Shown here: in pieces, positions 7,670 through 16,807 of the stretch
Layout: every line of letters begins with the position of its first letter
Numbering within the stretch: the first letter of the stretch is position 1
Assembly (NCBI GenBank): GCA_910578845.1
Contig: CAJTSL010000010.1
Span: 25,314-89,313, forward strand
DNA length: 64,000 bases
Reading direction: 5' to 3'
Source: an uncultured Lachnospiraceae bacterium
GTDB taxonomy: Bacteria > Bacillota > Clostridia > Lachnospirales > Lachnospiraceae
Made by a program: the position numbers and the translations under genes
The notes under the pieces: model-generated
What the model saw: the letters and a program-made list of their open reading frames with translations, nothing else
The model's database searches: none
Told to the model about the DNA's origin: nothing

Positions 7670-8485
7670 ATGAAGATCATTGTCTTGATGGAAGATACCG
7701 GTGGGCATCCACAATGTGTGTATGAACATGGGCTTAGCCTCTATATGGAGACTGCGAAGCATAAGCTGCTGATGGATGCCGGAGCAAGCGCCCGAACGAT
7801 GGAAAACGCAAGAAGGCTTGGCGTAGACATTGCCGGGGTGGATATGCTTGTCTTAAGCCATGGGCATTATGACCATGCCGGCGGCATACCTGCTTTTTGT
7901 CAATGGAACAGTAGCGCACGGATCTATATGCAAAGAACCGCTCTTATGGACTATTATCATGGCGAGCGTTACATAGGAATAGATAAGGGGATCGGCGCCC
8001 TGCCCAATATAGAAATGTTAGACGGTGACATGGAAGTGGATGAGGAGATTTCTATTTTTTCCGGCATCAGAGGGCGCAAATTCTGGCCGCAGAGCAATAT
8101 TGGCTTATCATGCAGAGTAGACGGGGAAGAGAGACAGGATGGATTTGCCCATGAACAGTGCCTTGTAGTCAAGGGAGAGAAGAAAATCTTAGTTTCGGGA
8201 TGTGCGCATAATGGGATTCTGAATATTCTCGACAGATATGAAGCGTTATATGGCGGATCGCCGGACATTGTCATCAGTGGGTTCCATATGATGAAGAAGT
8301 CGGATTATACGGAGCAGGAGTCGGATGTGATATATCAAACGGCATTGGAGCTTGTGAAGAGAGATACGGTTTTCTATACCGGACATTGTACGGGCCAGAA
8401 GGCGATAGATATCATGCGCTCAGTGATGAAAGATAAGATCGTGCCGCTTCATTGCGGTATGGAAATAGAGTGGAAGACCAGATAA
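7670..8485 (+). CDS. MBL-fold metallohydrolase
   Basis: A 271-aa metallo-beta-lactamase-fold protein. The metal-binding motif LSHGHYDHAGG (HxHxDH) lies near residues 63-73, with further ligand histidines in SGCAHNG and SGFHMM and a C-terminal GHCTG...PLHCG segment. This arrangement matches the subgroup annotated as 7,8-dihydropterin-6-yl-methyl-4-(beta-D-ribofuranosyl)aminobenzene 5'-phosphate synthase-like proteins in anaerobes, though real substrates are mostly unknown. It lies 30 bases before an amidohydrolase gene on the same strand, so the two probably share a transcript and may act on related small molecules. Confidence 0.85.
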   Translation: MKIIVLMEDTGGHPQCVYEHGLSLYMETAKHKLLMDAGASARTMENARRLGVDIAGVDMLVLSHGHYDHAGGIPAFCQWNSSARIYMQRTALMDYYHGERYIGIDKGIGALPNIEMLDGDMEVDEEISIFSGIRGRKFWPQSNIGLSCRVDGEERQDGFAHEQCLVVKGEKKILVSGCAHNGILNILDRYEALYGGSPDIVISGFHMMKKSDYTEQESDVIYQTALELVKRDTVFYTGHCTGQKAIDIMRSVMKDKIVPLHCGMEIEWKTR

Positions 8486-8515
8486 AATGAAAATGCGATA
8501 AAGGAGGATATAGGC

Positions 8516-9673
8516 ATGTTATGTGTGAAAAACGGAATGGTTCATGATGCGCTCCACGAAGAAGCGTTCCGGGCGGATATTTTGGTGGAGGACGGCAAGA
8601 TAAAAGCGATCGGGGAAAATCTGGAAACAGGCAGCGATGCCCGTATCATTGATGCAGAAGGCTTGCGGGTCTATCCGGGGTTTGTCGAGGCGCATGGACA
8701 TATCGGCCTAGATGGTTACGGCATCGGCTACGAGGGAATGGACTACAATGAGATGAATGATATCATCAGTCCCCAGATGAGAGGCATTGATGGCGTAAAA
8801 CCGTTGGATGCCGCTTTTCCTAAGGCTGCGGCAGCGGGTGTTACCTGCGTCTGCGTAGGGCCAGGCAGCGCCAATGTGCTAGGCGGTACTTTCACGACGA
8901 TCAAGACCGTCGGGAAACGGGTAGACGATATGGTAGTGCGTGACGGTGTAGCGATGAAATGTGCATTTGGCGAGAACCCGAAGCGTGTGTATAAAGATAA
9001 GAAAGACTCTAGCCGTATGACGACCGCAGCGTTGTTGCGGGAAACCTTGTTTAAGGCCAAAGAATATATGGAGAAGAAAGAAGCGGCGGGGGAGGATATC
9101 TCGAAAAGGCCGGCTTTTGATCTGAAATTGGAAGCGCTCCTTCCGGTGATGAGAGGAGAAATACCGTTAAAGGCGCATGCACATGCCGCAGAAGATATTT
9201 TCACGGCGCTGCGTATTGCGAAAGAGTTCCGGGTAAAGATAACGTTGGAGCATGTGACAGAAGGGCATTTGATCGTGGAGGAACTGGCAAAAGAGAATGT
9301 GCCGCTGGCAGTAGGGCCGACCTTGACAAGCGCCTCAAAATTTGAACTGCGCAATAAGAGCTGGATTACGCCTGGGGTGCTAAGCCAAGCAGGATGCCAA
9401 GTTTCTATCATTACGGATTCGCCTGTTATCCCACAGGAGTACTTGCCGCTTTGTGCAGGGCTTGCAGTGCAGGCGGGCATGCAGCCTTTCGCAGCGTTAC
9501 AGGCGATTACGATCAATCCTGCGAAGCATGCAGGGATAGCGGATAGGGTAGGCTCTTTGGAAGTCGGAAAAGACGCGGATATCGTCATAACAAATGGCTG
9601 TCCGTTTGAAATATCTACGGAAGTAAAATACGTATTGATTGACGGGCAGGAAATTGAACTTGCCAGGCACTGA
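8516..9673 (+). CDS. Imidazolonepropionase-like amidohydrolase
   Basis: A 385-aa metal-dependent amidohydrolase. Motifs include the strand-1 metal site GFVEAHGHIG (HxH near 60), KAHAHAAEDI, TLEHVTEGH and the catalytic Asp in IITDSPV, followed by the typical C-terminal segment ending NPAKHAGIADRVGSLEVGKDAD. These match the COG1228 group of imidazolonepropionase-like enzymes, whose members hydrolyse cyclic amides or dipeptides. No histidine-degradation genes lie nearby, so a true hutI role is not supported. AAAGGAGG lies ahead of the ATG. It follows the MBL gene by 30 bases and precedes a chemoreceptor by 14 bases. Confidence 0.88.
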   Translation: MLCVKNGMVHDALHEEAFRADILVEDGKIKAIGENLETGSDARIIDAEGLRVYPGFVEAHGHIGLDGYGIGYEGMDYNEMNDIISPQMRGIDGVKPLDAAFPKAAAAGVTCVCVGPGSANVLGGTFTTIKTVGKRVDDMVVRDGVAMKCAFGENPKRVYKDKKDSSRMTTAALLRETLFKAKEYMEKKEAAGEDISKRPAFDLKLEALLPVMRGEIPLKAHAHAAEDIFTALRIAKEFRVKITLEHVTEGHLIVEELAKENVPLAVGPTLTSASKFELRNKSWITPGVLSQAGCQVSIITDSPVIPQEYLPLCAGLAVQAGMQPFAALQAITINPAKHAGIADRVGSLEVGKDADIVITNGCPFEISTEVKYVLIDGQEIELARH

Positions 9674-9687
9674 AAGGAGAAAGTAAA

Positions 9688-11367
9688 ATGAAGAAAGCCA
9701 TGAGCCAGTCACTATTATCGCTTATTTTAAATGGGATTTGTATTATCTCGTTGTTATTTTTAATGTTTTCCCTATCCCGGTACAGTGACATGAACAGTCA
9801 GTTGGATAAAGCAAATGAAGATAGATTTGCGTTGACTTATAATGCCAATCGTTTCATGAACGGGTCTGCATATCTCACCAATGAAGTACGCGCCTTTGCA
9901 TCGACTGGTTTACAAGAGCATTATGACAATTATTGGAACGAGATCAATAATCTGAAAAACAGGGATATCGGCGTAGCGACTATGCAGGAGATTGGCATAA
10001 CGAAAGAAGAGCAGGAAATGATAGATGCGATGTCGGCGCTTTCCAATACGCTTGTCCCTCTAGAAGAAGAGGCAATGAATAATGTGCAGGAAGGCAAGAT
10101 GGAAGAGGCAGTCAATTATGTATATGGGGAGGAATACAGTGCATCCATAGAACAGATCAATGCCTTAAAAGAGCAGTTCCTTGCTGCATTAGACAATCGG
10201 ACTTCCCAAATGGTCAATGAGCTGGTAACGGAAACGGAACGTATTAGGATGAACATGCGGATCGTACTGGCGGTTGTCGCTCTCATTCAGATCGCCAGTA
10301 TGCTGATCATTAGATGGAAGGTGATCCGCCCGGTAATCAAGGTGAAAGACCAGATGGGAGAGATTGCACAAGGAAATCTTTCTGCGGATTTCGCATTAAC
10401 ATCCAACACGTCAGAAATTGGGATGCTGGTAGAATCGATCCATGAAACAAAACGAGAACTGAAAAAATATATCCACGATATTGATTCCAGATTGTCCCAG
10501 ATGGCACAGGGGAAGATGAACATCGTGGCCGATGGGCAATACCGTGGTGAATTTGTGCCGATCCAAAATGCCATGAAGCAGATATTGGATTCTTTGAATA
10601 ATGCCCTTTCCCAGATTAATGTCATTGCCGCGCACGTTTCTGCCGAATCGGAGAGAATGTCGTCGGATGCACAAGTCTTATCAAGCGGCGCGGTGAAACA
10701 GGCATCGGCTGTAGAAGAGCTTTCTTCTGGCATCCAGGATCTGTCAATGCAGGTAGACCGGGCATCGGCGGATGCAGATGATGCAAGGAAATCGACTTCA
10801 AATGCGACAATGCAGCTAGAAGTATGCAGTGAGAAAATGCAGGAACTGACATCAGCCATGAATGATATCTCGCAGGCGTCCCTTCAGATCGGGGGCATCA
10901 TCAAGACCATTGAAGACATCTCGTTCCAGACCAATATCCTCGCGCTGAATGCAGCGGTAGAGGCAGCGCGTGCAGGGGAAGCCGGCAAGGGATTTGCCGT
11001 AGTGGCTGAGGAGGTAGGAAGCCTTGCGACGAAGAGTTCCGTAGCGGCACAGGATATCACAGATTTGATTGAGAACTCTATGCAGCTAGTCAAGCAGGGG
11101 ACATCATTATCAGTGGAGACGATGAATGCGCTTGCAGAAGGCGTAGCAGGCGCTCATAAGTCAACGGAGTTAGTGGATCATATTGCCGAGTCAGCCAAAC
11201 AGCAGGTACAGGCAATCCAGCAGTTGACATTGGGCATGAAGCAGATTTCGGATGTGGTGCAGACCAATGCCACAATGGCAGAGAAATCTGCATCGACAGC
11301 ACAGGAATTGTATGGCCAGGCAGGAAGACTCAAAATAGCGATCCAGCGTTTCGAGCTTCGTAGATAA
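9688..11367 (+). CDS. Transmembrane methyl-accepting chemotaxis protein
   Basis: A 559-aa chemoreceptor. One membrane segment lies near residues 8-28 and a second near 189-208, enclosing a helical periplasmic-type ligand domain of about 160 residues (four-helix-bundle kind). A HAMP domain follows (about 210-262), then a long coiled coil with the invariant signalling tip around SFQTNILALNAAVEAARAGE. No CheR-tethering pentapeptide is seen at the end. The gene starts 14 bases after the amidohydrolase gene behind AAAGGAG, so sensing and that metabolic unit could be linked. The ligand cannot be told. A terminator follows at 11396. Confidence 0.93.
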   Translation: MKKAMSQSLLSLILNGICIISLLFLMFSLSRYSDMNSQLDKANEDRFALTYNANRFMNGSAYLTNEVRAFASTGLQEHYDNYWNEINNLKNRDIGVATMQEIGITKEEQEMIDAMSALSNTLVPLEEEAMNNVQEGKMEEAVNYVYGEEYSASIEQINALKEQFLAALDNRTSQMVNELVTETERIRMNMRIVLAVVALIQIASMLIIRWKVIRPVIKVKDQMGEIAQGNLSADFALTSNTSEIGMLVESIHETKRELKKYIHDIDSRLSQMAQGKMNIVADGQYRGEFVPIQNAMKQILDSLNNALSQINVIAAHVSAESERMSSDAQVLSSGAVKQASAVEELSSGIQDLSMQVDRASADADDARKSTSNATMQLEVCSEKMQELTSAMNDISQASLQIGGIIKTIEDISFQTNILALNAAVEAARAGEAGKGFAVVAEEVGSLATKSSVAAQDITDLIENSMQLVKQGTSLSVETMNALAEGVAGAHKSTELVDHIAESAKQQVQAIQQLTLGMKQISDVVQTNATMAEKSASTAQELYGQAGRLKIAIQRFELRR

Positions 11368-11395
11368 AAAACGTTGGGCAATGAGAGATAGAAAG

Positions 11396-11441
11396 AATGC
11401 CCGGATAGAAATGTAGCATTTTCTGTCCGGGCATTTATTTT
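11396..11441. terminator. Shared terminator between two convergent chemoreceptor genes
   Basis: An imperfect long hairpin, arms AATGCCCGGA and TCCGGGCATT, with an AT-rich run at its right end (TTATTTTTTATC). It sits in the 85-bp gap between the + strand and - strand chemoreceptor genes and serves mainly the + strand. Confidence 0.75.
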
Positions 11442-11452
11442 TTATCTTGGTC

Positions 11453-12811
11453 TTAAGCTTGCTGGGCAATTTGTAGGATTTTCTCCATATCCGAGATCAG
11501 CTCTTTAGAGAAAGTTACCGCTTCCCGGTAAGTTCTTTCCGCATCCGTATAAGAGCCGTTGTTAATCGCATTAATGACAGCGGCACCGTATGTATGGAAT
11601 TTACGATGTTTCGGTCCGAGGCCTTCCCATAAGGGTAAGATCTCTGGTATCGCTGGCGTCATTGCATAATAGAAATGACCAAAGCCGCATTTGGTGGAAT
11701 CTAATTGCAATGGCGTGACAGAGCGTGCATTTACCATTTTCTCCAGATTACTAAGCCATGTATGGTGCGAAGAGATAGCAGTGACCATATACTCGGCAAA
11801 TTCGTTGTTTTCCAGATGATAAAAGGCATCTTTGGACATGTTGCCCATTTGCTTGACACTATCATCGAGCGTTTTTTCTATGCCTACTACCGGTTCCGTC
11901 GCTATGTGCAATTCTTCTCCGACAGTGCGCATAAATTCTGTGCTGTCTCTTAGCTGGTTCTCCATTTCCGTCATAGAGCTGCTGATTTCTTCGCTTAAGG
12001 CAGCAATGGAACTAATGGATTCATTCACTTTAGAGACGTATTGTTTGCTTTCTTCGTTTAATTCCCATACGTTGTTGATGCCGTCAGCCATGGCGTTTAA
12101 GGACTGGATTGTGCTAGTAGAGCTGTTTACGCTCTTCTCGGAAGCCTGTTTCATGCTTTCTACGAAAACGCTCATGTTCTTCGTCATTTTCTGGGTCTCT
12201 TCGGCAAGCATCCGTATTTCGCTTGCTACTACAGCAAAGCCTTTTCCTGCTTCTCCTGCTCTTGCCGCTTCTACGGAAGCGTTCAGCGCCAGAATATTTG
12301 TTTGTAAGGAAATAGAGTCGATTCCGGAGATGACATTGTTGATCTGATTGATAATTGTCACGAGCTCATCCATATCGCTCTGCATTTCCCGGGAAACAGA
12401 AATTGTCTGTTCGGAAAGGCTTTTGATATTTGTCAGTTCATTTTGCCCTGCATCTATTTTGCGATAGACCTCATCAGTATCGCCCGATACATCAATAATC
12501 GTATTGGTGAGTTCCTCATGCTGGTTGTTTGATCTGCCGCTCGCGCCCGAAGGCCCGAAAATGGTTTCCGTCGCTTTGCTTACTTTGCGGGAAATATCCA
12601 ATATTTTTTCTGTTTGATACTGCATTGTCAAATCAAGAGAACTAATCTGCATGACAGCTTTGATGTTTTTCTCAAAGACTTCTGCAAACTGCCTTCGGCC
12701 TTGGAATAGTCTGGAATATATTTTGTTTAGTTCCGGCTCCCTGGAATAGTCAGTATCTTTTAATTCCGAAACAGCCCGCATAAGTGCAGTCTTATTATTC
12801 TTGATAGCCAT
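11453..12811 (-). CDS. Cytoplasmic chemoreceptor with C-terminal CZB zinc-binding domain
   Basis: A 452-aa chemoreceptor with no membrane segment, hence cytosolic. An N-terminal helical region (1-120) of unknown type leads into the signalling coiled coil with the tip SLQTNILALNASVEAARAGE. The C-terminal about 120 residues form a chemoreceptor zinc-binding (CZB) domain: HHTWLSNLEKMV, then DSTKCGFGHFYY, then a later GPKHRKFH, supplying the His/Cys ligands. CZB domains bind zinc tightly and report on zinc or oxidants such as hypochlorous acid. The gene faces the membrane chemoreceptor and shares a terminator with it. Its promoter (12856-12883) is divergent from the REC-alarmone synthetase. Confidence 0.9.
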   Translation of the reverse strand: MAIKNNKTALMRAVSELKDTDYSREPELNKIYSRLFQGRRQFAEVFEKNIKAVMQISSLDLTMQYQTEKILDISRKVSKATETIFGPSGASGRSNNQHEELTNTIIDVSGDTDEVYRKIDAGQNELTNIKSLSEQTISVSREMQSDMDELVTIINQINNVISGIDSISLQTNILALNASVEAARAGEAGKGFAVVASEIRMLAEETQKMTKNMSVFVESMKQASEKSVNSSTSTIQSLNAMADGINNVWELNEESKQYVSKVNESISSIAALSEEISSSMTEMENQLRDSTEFMRTVGEELHIATEPVVGIEKTLDDSVKQMGNMSKDAFYHLENNEFAEYMVTAISSHHTWLSNLEKMVNARSVTPLQLDSTKCGFGHFYYAMTPAIPEILPLWEGLGPKHRKFHTYGAAVINAINNGSYTDAERTYREAVTFSKELISDMEKILQIAQQA

Positions 12812-12855
12812 TCACATACCCTCTTTTCTTTCTTAAGATTTAACTGCCTATTCTC

Positions 12856-12883
12856 ATAATACGGGATTTTTTGGTTTTTGCAA
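12856..12883 (-). promoter_or_regulatory. Probable sigma-A promoter of the CZB chemoreceptor
   Basis: On the minus strand TTGCAA (12878-12883), a 16-base spacer and TATTAT (12856-12861). No sigma-28 motility-type promoter was seen here. Confidence 0.55.
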
Positions 12884-13067
12884 GCTTTTTTATTATTTTT
12901 TACTGTGGAAATTTGTGTTACAATAAGAATGCGTAAAATTAAGGTGATTAGCATACCGTTTTGGGTACAGGAAGCGAGCCATTTTTAAATTTGGGATAGT
13001 AACTGTTTTTACTTTATGATAGAATAAAAGCATGTGAATGCGAAAGATATGCTAAGGGGAAGGAACA

Positions 13068-14141
13068 ATGCAAGGCAGGATACTGGTAGTAGACGATGCA
13101 GAAATAAATCGTGAAATACTGCGTGATATGCTGGAAGATGATTATATTGTAGATACGGCGGAGGATGGGGAGGAGGCGCTATTGAGGCTGTGGGAATATC
13201 CGGAGGAGACCGTGGCGATTCTTTTGGACCTACAGATGCCAAAGATGGATGGCTTTGCCGTAATTGCGGCTATGAAAGGCTATGGGTGGCTTAAGAAGAT
13301 CCCGGTGCTGGTCATCAGTAGCGAAAGCGCTGTGGACATAGAAAACCATTGTTTTTCTCTTGGAGTCTCGGATTTTATCCATAAGCCGTTCGAATCATCC
13401 ATTGTAAAGAACAGAATCCGGAATACAGTGGAGCTTTTTGTCTGCAAGAAGCAGTTGGAACAGAAAGTAGAGAAGCAGTCGGAGAAGCTAAAAGAGCAGT
13501 CCCAGATTATTGAGATGCAGGCGGAGAAATTGCGGAAAGCGGAGCCTTTTAATAATCTGATGATGCAATATCATTGTGCGATCATGGAGATTGAGACGAA
13601 GTTAAAGATACTGAATGAGGAATTCTCCCGTGAATATAAAAGGAATCCCTTTGAGTCCATTAAAAGCAGGCTTAAGACGCCCGAGAGCATATACGAAAAG
13701 CTGATACGCAAAGGACATTCGATCTCTGTTGAAAATATAGAAGAACATCTGGCAGATGTAGCAGGCGTCCGGGTTATCTGTTCTTTTCCGGATGATATTT
13801 ACCGGCTGGCAAAGTTATTGATCAGACAGGATGACATCATTCTTCTGAAAGAAAAAGACTATATCAGGAACCCTAAGTCAAACGGGTACCGGAGCCTTCA
13901 TCTTATTATCAGCATTCCCATTTTTTTATCCCATGAGAAAAAGTACAGGAAAGTAGAAGTGCAGTTTAGGACCATTGCTATGGATTTCTGGGCTAGTCTG
14001 GAGCATAAGCTGAAATACAAAAAGAATGTAAAGGATGCGGAAGAAATCGTAGAGCAGTTGAAAATATGTGCAGATTCCATAGAAACATTAGACTATCAGA
14101 TGCAGGAGATTAGGAATAAAATTGACAGGCATAATAAATAG
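13068..14141 (+). CDS. Response regulator fused to a RelA/SpoT-type (p)ppGpp synthetase
   Basis: A 357-aa protein of unusual make-up. Residues 3-122 are an intact REC domain (DD at 9-10, phospho-acceptor D54 in LLDLQMP, HKP at 105-107). Residues 127-158 are a Lys/Glu/Gln-rich coiled-coil linker. Residues about 165-330 are a nucleotidyltransferase of the small alarmone synthetase type: SRLKTPESI (200-208), DVAGVR with metal ligand D230, the nucleotide-binding NPKSNGYRSLH (268-278), VEVQFRT with E297, and DFWASLEHKLKYK. All key synthetase residues I know are present. No HD hydrolase, TGS or ACT domain is seen, so it should only make (p)ppGpp. Phosphorylation or dimerisation through REC is inferred to gate activity. 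No kinase gene is adjacent. It precedes glgX by 43 bases. Confidence 0.92.
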   Translation: MQGRILVVDDAEINREILRDMLEDDYIVDTAEDGEEALLRLWEYPEETVAILLDLQMPKMDGFAVIAAMKGYGWLKKIPVLVISSESAVDIENHCFSLGVSDFIHKPFESSIVKNRIRNTVELFVCKKQLEQKVEKQSEKLKEQSQIIEMQAEKLRKAEPFNNLMMQYHCAIMEIETKLKILNEEFSREYKRNPFESIKSRLKTPESIYEKLIRKGHSISVENIEEHLADVAGVRVICSFPDDIYRLAKLLIRQDDIILLKEKDYIRNPKSNGYRSLHLIISIPIFLSHEKKYRKVEVQFRTIAMDFWASLEHKLKYKKNVKDAEEIVEQLKICADSIETLDYQMQEIRNKIDRHNK

Positions 14142-14184
14142 GGTAAAGAAAATATTCTTACAGAAGGCAGAAGGGGGAAAAAAC

Positions 14185-16299
14185 ATGGATTTCACAAAGC
14201 AGAAACCACAAAGGGGAGTGGGGCTGCAGCCATTGGACGTGATAGACGGGTTCAAGGTACGCCCGGGATTTTATAACAGGGACGGGGCAGCGGCATCACC
14301 GAATGGCGTTAGTTTTACGATCCATTCTTTTGGGGCGACAAGCTGTACTTTATTGCTGTTTCATCCGCATGAGACAGAGCCTTATGCGAAGCTGAAATTT
14401 CCGGAATCATATCATATCGGTAATACGTATTCTATGCTAGTATTTGGCTTGAAAATTGAGGAATTTGAATATGCGTTCCAATTGGACGGCCCATATGACA
14501 GAGAGAAGGGACTGCTGTTCAACAAGGACAATATTCTGTTGGATCCTTATGCGCGCGCGGTGACAGGGCAAAGGAACTGGGGCGATAGGCCGGAGAACGA
14601 CAAAGGCTTCGTCTATCATGCAAGAGTCGTTGAGAACAACTTTGATTGGGGCAATATCAGACAGCTAGAACATCCGCTTGAGGATCTGGTGATATATGAG
14701 ATGCATGTCAGGGGATTTACGAAAGACGAGTCTTCCGGCGTGACAGCGAAAGGCACATATGAAGGGTTGCGACAGAAGATCCCGTATTTGAAAGATCTTG
14801 GGATCAATGCCGTGGAGCTTATGCCGATTTTTGAATTTGACGAAATGGAGAGCGCAAGGGTCGTAGACGGACAGCAGCTATACAATTACTGGGGATATAA
14901 TACGGTCTGCTTTTTCGCGCCTAATACGAGCTATACATCCGTTGTAGAGCATAATCATGAAGGTGATGAGTTAAAGCAGCTCATTTATGAGCTCAAAGAA
15001 AACGGCATTGAAGTCATATTGGATGTCGTCTTTAACCATACAGCCGAAGGCAATGAAGACGGCCCTTGCTTTTCTTTCAAAGGAATTGACAACAATATTT
15101 ATTATATCTTAACGCCGGGCGGATACTATTATAATTTTAGCGGGTGCGGAAACGTCATGAATTGTAATCATCCGACGACGAGAAGGTTTATCATTGACTG
15201 TCTGCGCTTCTGGGTGATCGAATATCGTGTGGACGGTTTTCGGTTCGATTTAGCGTCCATCCTCTCTAGGGACCAGAATGGCGCGCCTATGGCGGAGCCT
15301 CCGATCTTGCATGCGATAGCATGTGACGCGGTGCTTGGGAAAGTAAAGCTGATAGCGGAGGCATGGGATGCAGGCGGCCTATATCAGGTAGGGAATTTCC
15401 CTTCTTTTAAGCGATGGTCCGAGTGGAATGGAAAATACCGTGATGATATGCGCCGTTTCTTAAAAGGAGACGGGGGATTGGCAGGGACTGCGGTGACAAG
15501 AATTACTGGTTCGCATGACCTGTATGATCCCGTCAAGAGAGGGCTAGGGGCTTCAGTCAACTTCCTGACCTGCCATGACGGGTTTACGCTCTATGATTTA
15601 TATTCTTATAATACGAAACATAATGAGAAGAACGGCTGGAACAATACAGATGGCGACAACAATGGGAACAGTTGGAACTGTGGCGTTGAAGGAGAGACGG
15701 ACGACCCGGAGATCGAGAAATTGCGTCGCCGTATGGTGAAGAATGCCTTTGCGACATTGATGTGCAGCAGGGGAACGCCGATGTTCTATGCTGGGGATGA
15801 ATTTTGCAATACCCAGTTTGGGAATAATAATGCATACTGTCAGGATAACCTGATTTCCTGGCTGGATTGGAACCGGCTGGAAGAATATAAGGAGATACAC
15901 CACTTTTTCCGCTATATGATAGCTTTTCGGAAAGAGCATGCCATTTTGCGCAAGTATACGCTACAGGCATCCATAGGCTTGCCAGAGATCAGTATCCATA
16001 ACGGTTATCCATGGAACAGTGGGACAGACCATAATAGCCGCCTGATTGGCGTTATGTACGCCGGCAGGGATGAGCAGGATACGAGGGACGATATTGTATT
16101 CTATGGCATGAATGCATATTGGGAACCGCTTAATATGCAGCTCCCGGAATTGCCGGGCGGCATGAAATGGAAAGTACGGGTCAATACATACGTAGAGTAT
16201 GAAGACGGACGGGATGTTGAGGCTCTTACAGAATTCCTGTATAAGAACACATTAAGGATCCCGCCGCGGACCGTCGTGATATTGACAGCGGAAAACTGA
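14185..16299 (+). CDS. glgX: Glycogen debranching enzyme GlgX (isoamylase type)
   Basis: A 704-aa GH13 enzyme of the GlgX/isoamylase kind that cleaves alpha-1,6 branches in glycogen or limit dextrins. An N-terminal CBM48-like beta domain (about 1-140) precedes the TIM barrel. Catalytic motifs are DVVFNHTAEG, RVDGFRFDLAS (nucleophile Asp), LIAEAWDAGGLY (acid Glu) and FLTCHDGFTLYDL (transition-state Asp), and the KHNEKNG element is typical of GlgX. An in-frame ATG at 14122 overlaps the upstream gene, but AGAAGGGGG before 14185 decides the start. It follows the REC-alarmone synthetase by 43 bases, so the two may be cotranscribed; no other glycogen gene is nearby. Confidence 0.93.
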   Translation: MDFTKQKPQRGVGLQPLDVIDGFKVRPGFYNRDGAAASPNGVSFTIHSFGATSCTLLLFHPHETEPYAKLKFPESYHIGNTYSMLVFGLKIEEFEYAFQLDGPYDREKGLLFNKDNILLDPYARAVTGQRNWGDRPENDKGFVYHARVVENNFDWGNIRQLEHPLEDLVIYEMHVRGFTKDESSGVTAKGTYEGLRQKIPYLKDLGINAVELMPIFEFDEMESARVVDGQQLYNYWGYNTVCFFAPNTSYTSVVEHNHEGDELKQLIYELKENGIEVILDVVFNHTAEGNEDGPCFSFKGIDNNIYYILTPGGYYYNFSGCGNVMNCNHPTTRRFIIDCLRFWVIEYRVDGFRFDLASILSRDQNGAPMAEPPILHAIACDAVLGKVKLIAEAWDAGGLYQVGNFPSFKRWSEWNGKYRDDMRRFLKGDGGLAGTAVTRITGSHDLYDPVKRGLGASVNFLTCHDGFTLYDLYSYNTKHNEKNGWNNTDGDNNGNSWNCGVEGETDDPEIEKLRRRMVKNAFATLMCSRGTPMFYAGDEFCNTQFGNNNAYCQDNLISWLDWNRLEEYKEIHHFFRYMIAFRKEHAILRKYTLQASIGLPEISIHNGYPWNSGTDHNSRLIGVMYAGRDEQDTRDDIVFYGMNAYWEPLNMQLPELPGGMKWKVRVNTYVEYEDGRDVEALTEFLYKNTLRIPPRTVVILTAEN

Positions 16300-16371
16300 T
16301 GGCATATCCTTGGGAACCATGAAACGAAAGAGGAGATTGCAAGAGGAGATTCCGAACGGAAGGAGCAGGCT

Positions 16372-16743
16372 ATGAAACCGGTCATATTATGTTATGAGAG
16401 ATGTAGCACTTGTAAGAAAGCGCTGAAATGGATAGAAGAAAAACATTTGGAGGTAACGCTTCGCCCGATCAAAGCAGAGAATCCTACGGCAGAAGAATTA
16501 AAAGAGTGGCATCTAAGGAGCGGCTTGCCCCTAAAGCGATTCTTTAATACGAGCGGTAACTTATATAAAGAGATGGGATTAAAGGATAAACTGCCGGACA
16601 TGAGCGAAGAGGAACAGTACCATTTACTGGCTACGGACGGTATGCTGGTAAAACGGCCTCTATTGGTAGCTAAAAGCGGTGTTTTCCCAGGATTTAGGGA
16701 AGCAGAGTGGGAAGAGATATTGGAAACGGAAAGGACGCTTTAG
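16372..16743 (+). CDS. ArsC/Spx-like thioredoxin-fold protein
   Basis: A 123-aa protein of the ArsC/Spx/YffB fold. The N-terminal ERCSTCKKALKWI gives a CXXC motif at residues 10-13; the family's conserved Arg region is represented by VKRPLLV in the C-terminal half. Length fits the family (110-130). Spx-type members control thiol stress through RNA polymerase, while others reduce arsenate or are uncharacterised; nothing nearby points to arsenic resistance, so the neutral family name is safer. An AAGGAG site precedes the ATG. It follows glgX by 72 bases. Confidence 0.85.
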   Translation: MKPVILCYERCSTCKKALKWIEEKHLEVTLRPIKAENPTAEELKEWHLRSGLPLKRFFNTSGNLYKEMGLKDKLPDMSEEEQYHLLATDGMLVKRPLLVAKSGVFPGFREAEWEEILETERTL

Positions 16744-16807
16744 GGGTTAGGGCGCAAATCTTTGATTGTGCCCCAATTCGCAAGTTTAGCAAGAATGGGG
16801 GATTCAT

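Noticed and set aside
8743..9588. Long minus-strand frame of 281 codons
   Set aside because: It lies wholly inside the amidohydrolase gene, which has all its motifs and a ribosome-binding site; the antisense product looks like no protein.
16372..16743. Arsenate resistance gene
   Set aside because: The fold matches ArsC, but it has a CXXC pattern like Spx/YffB and there are no ars genes nearby.
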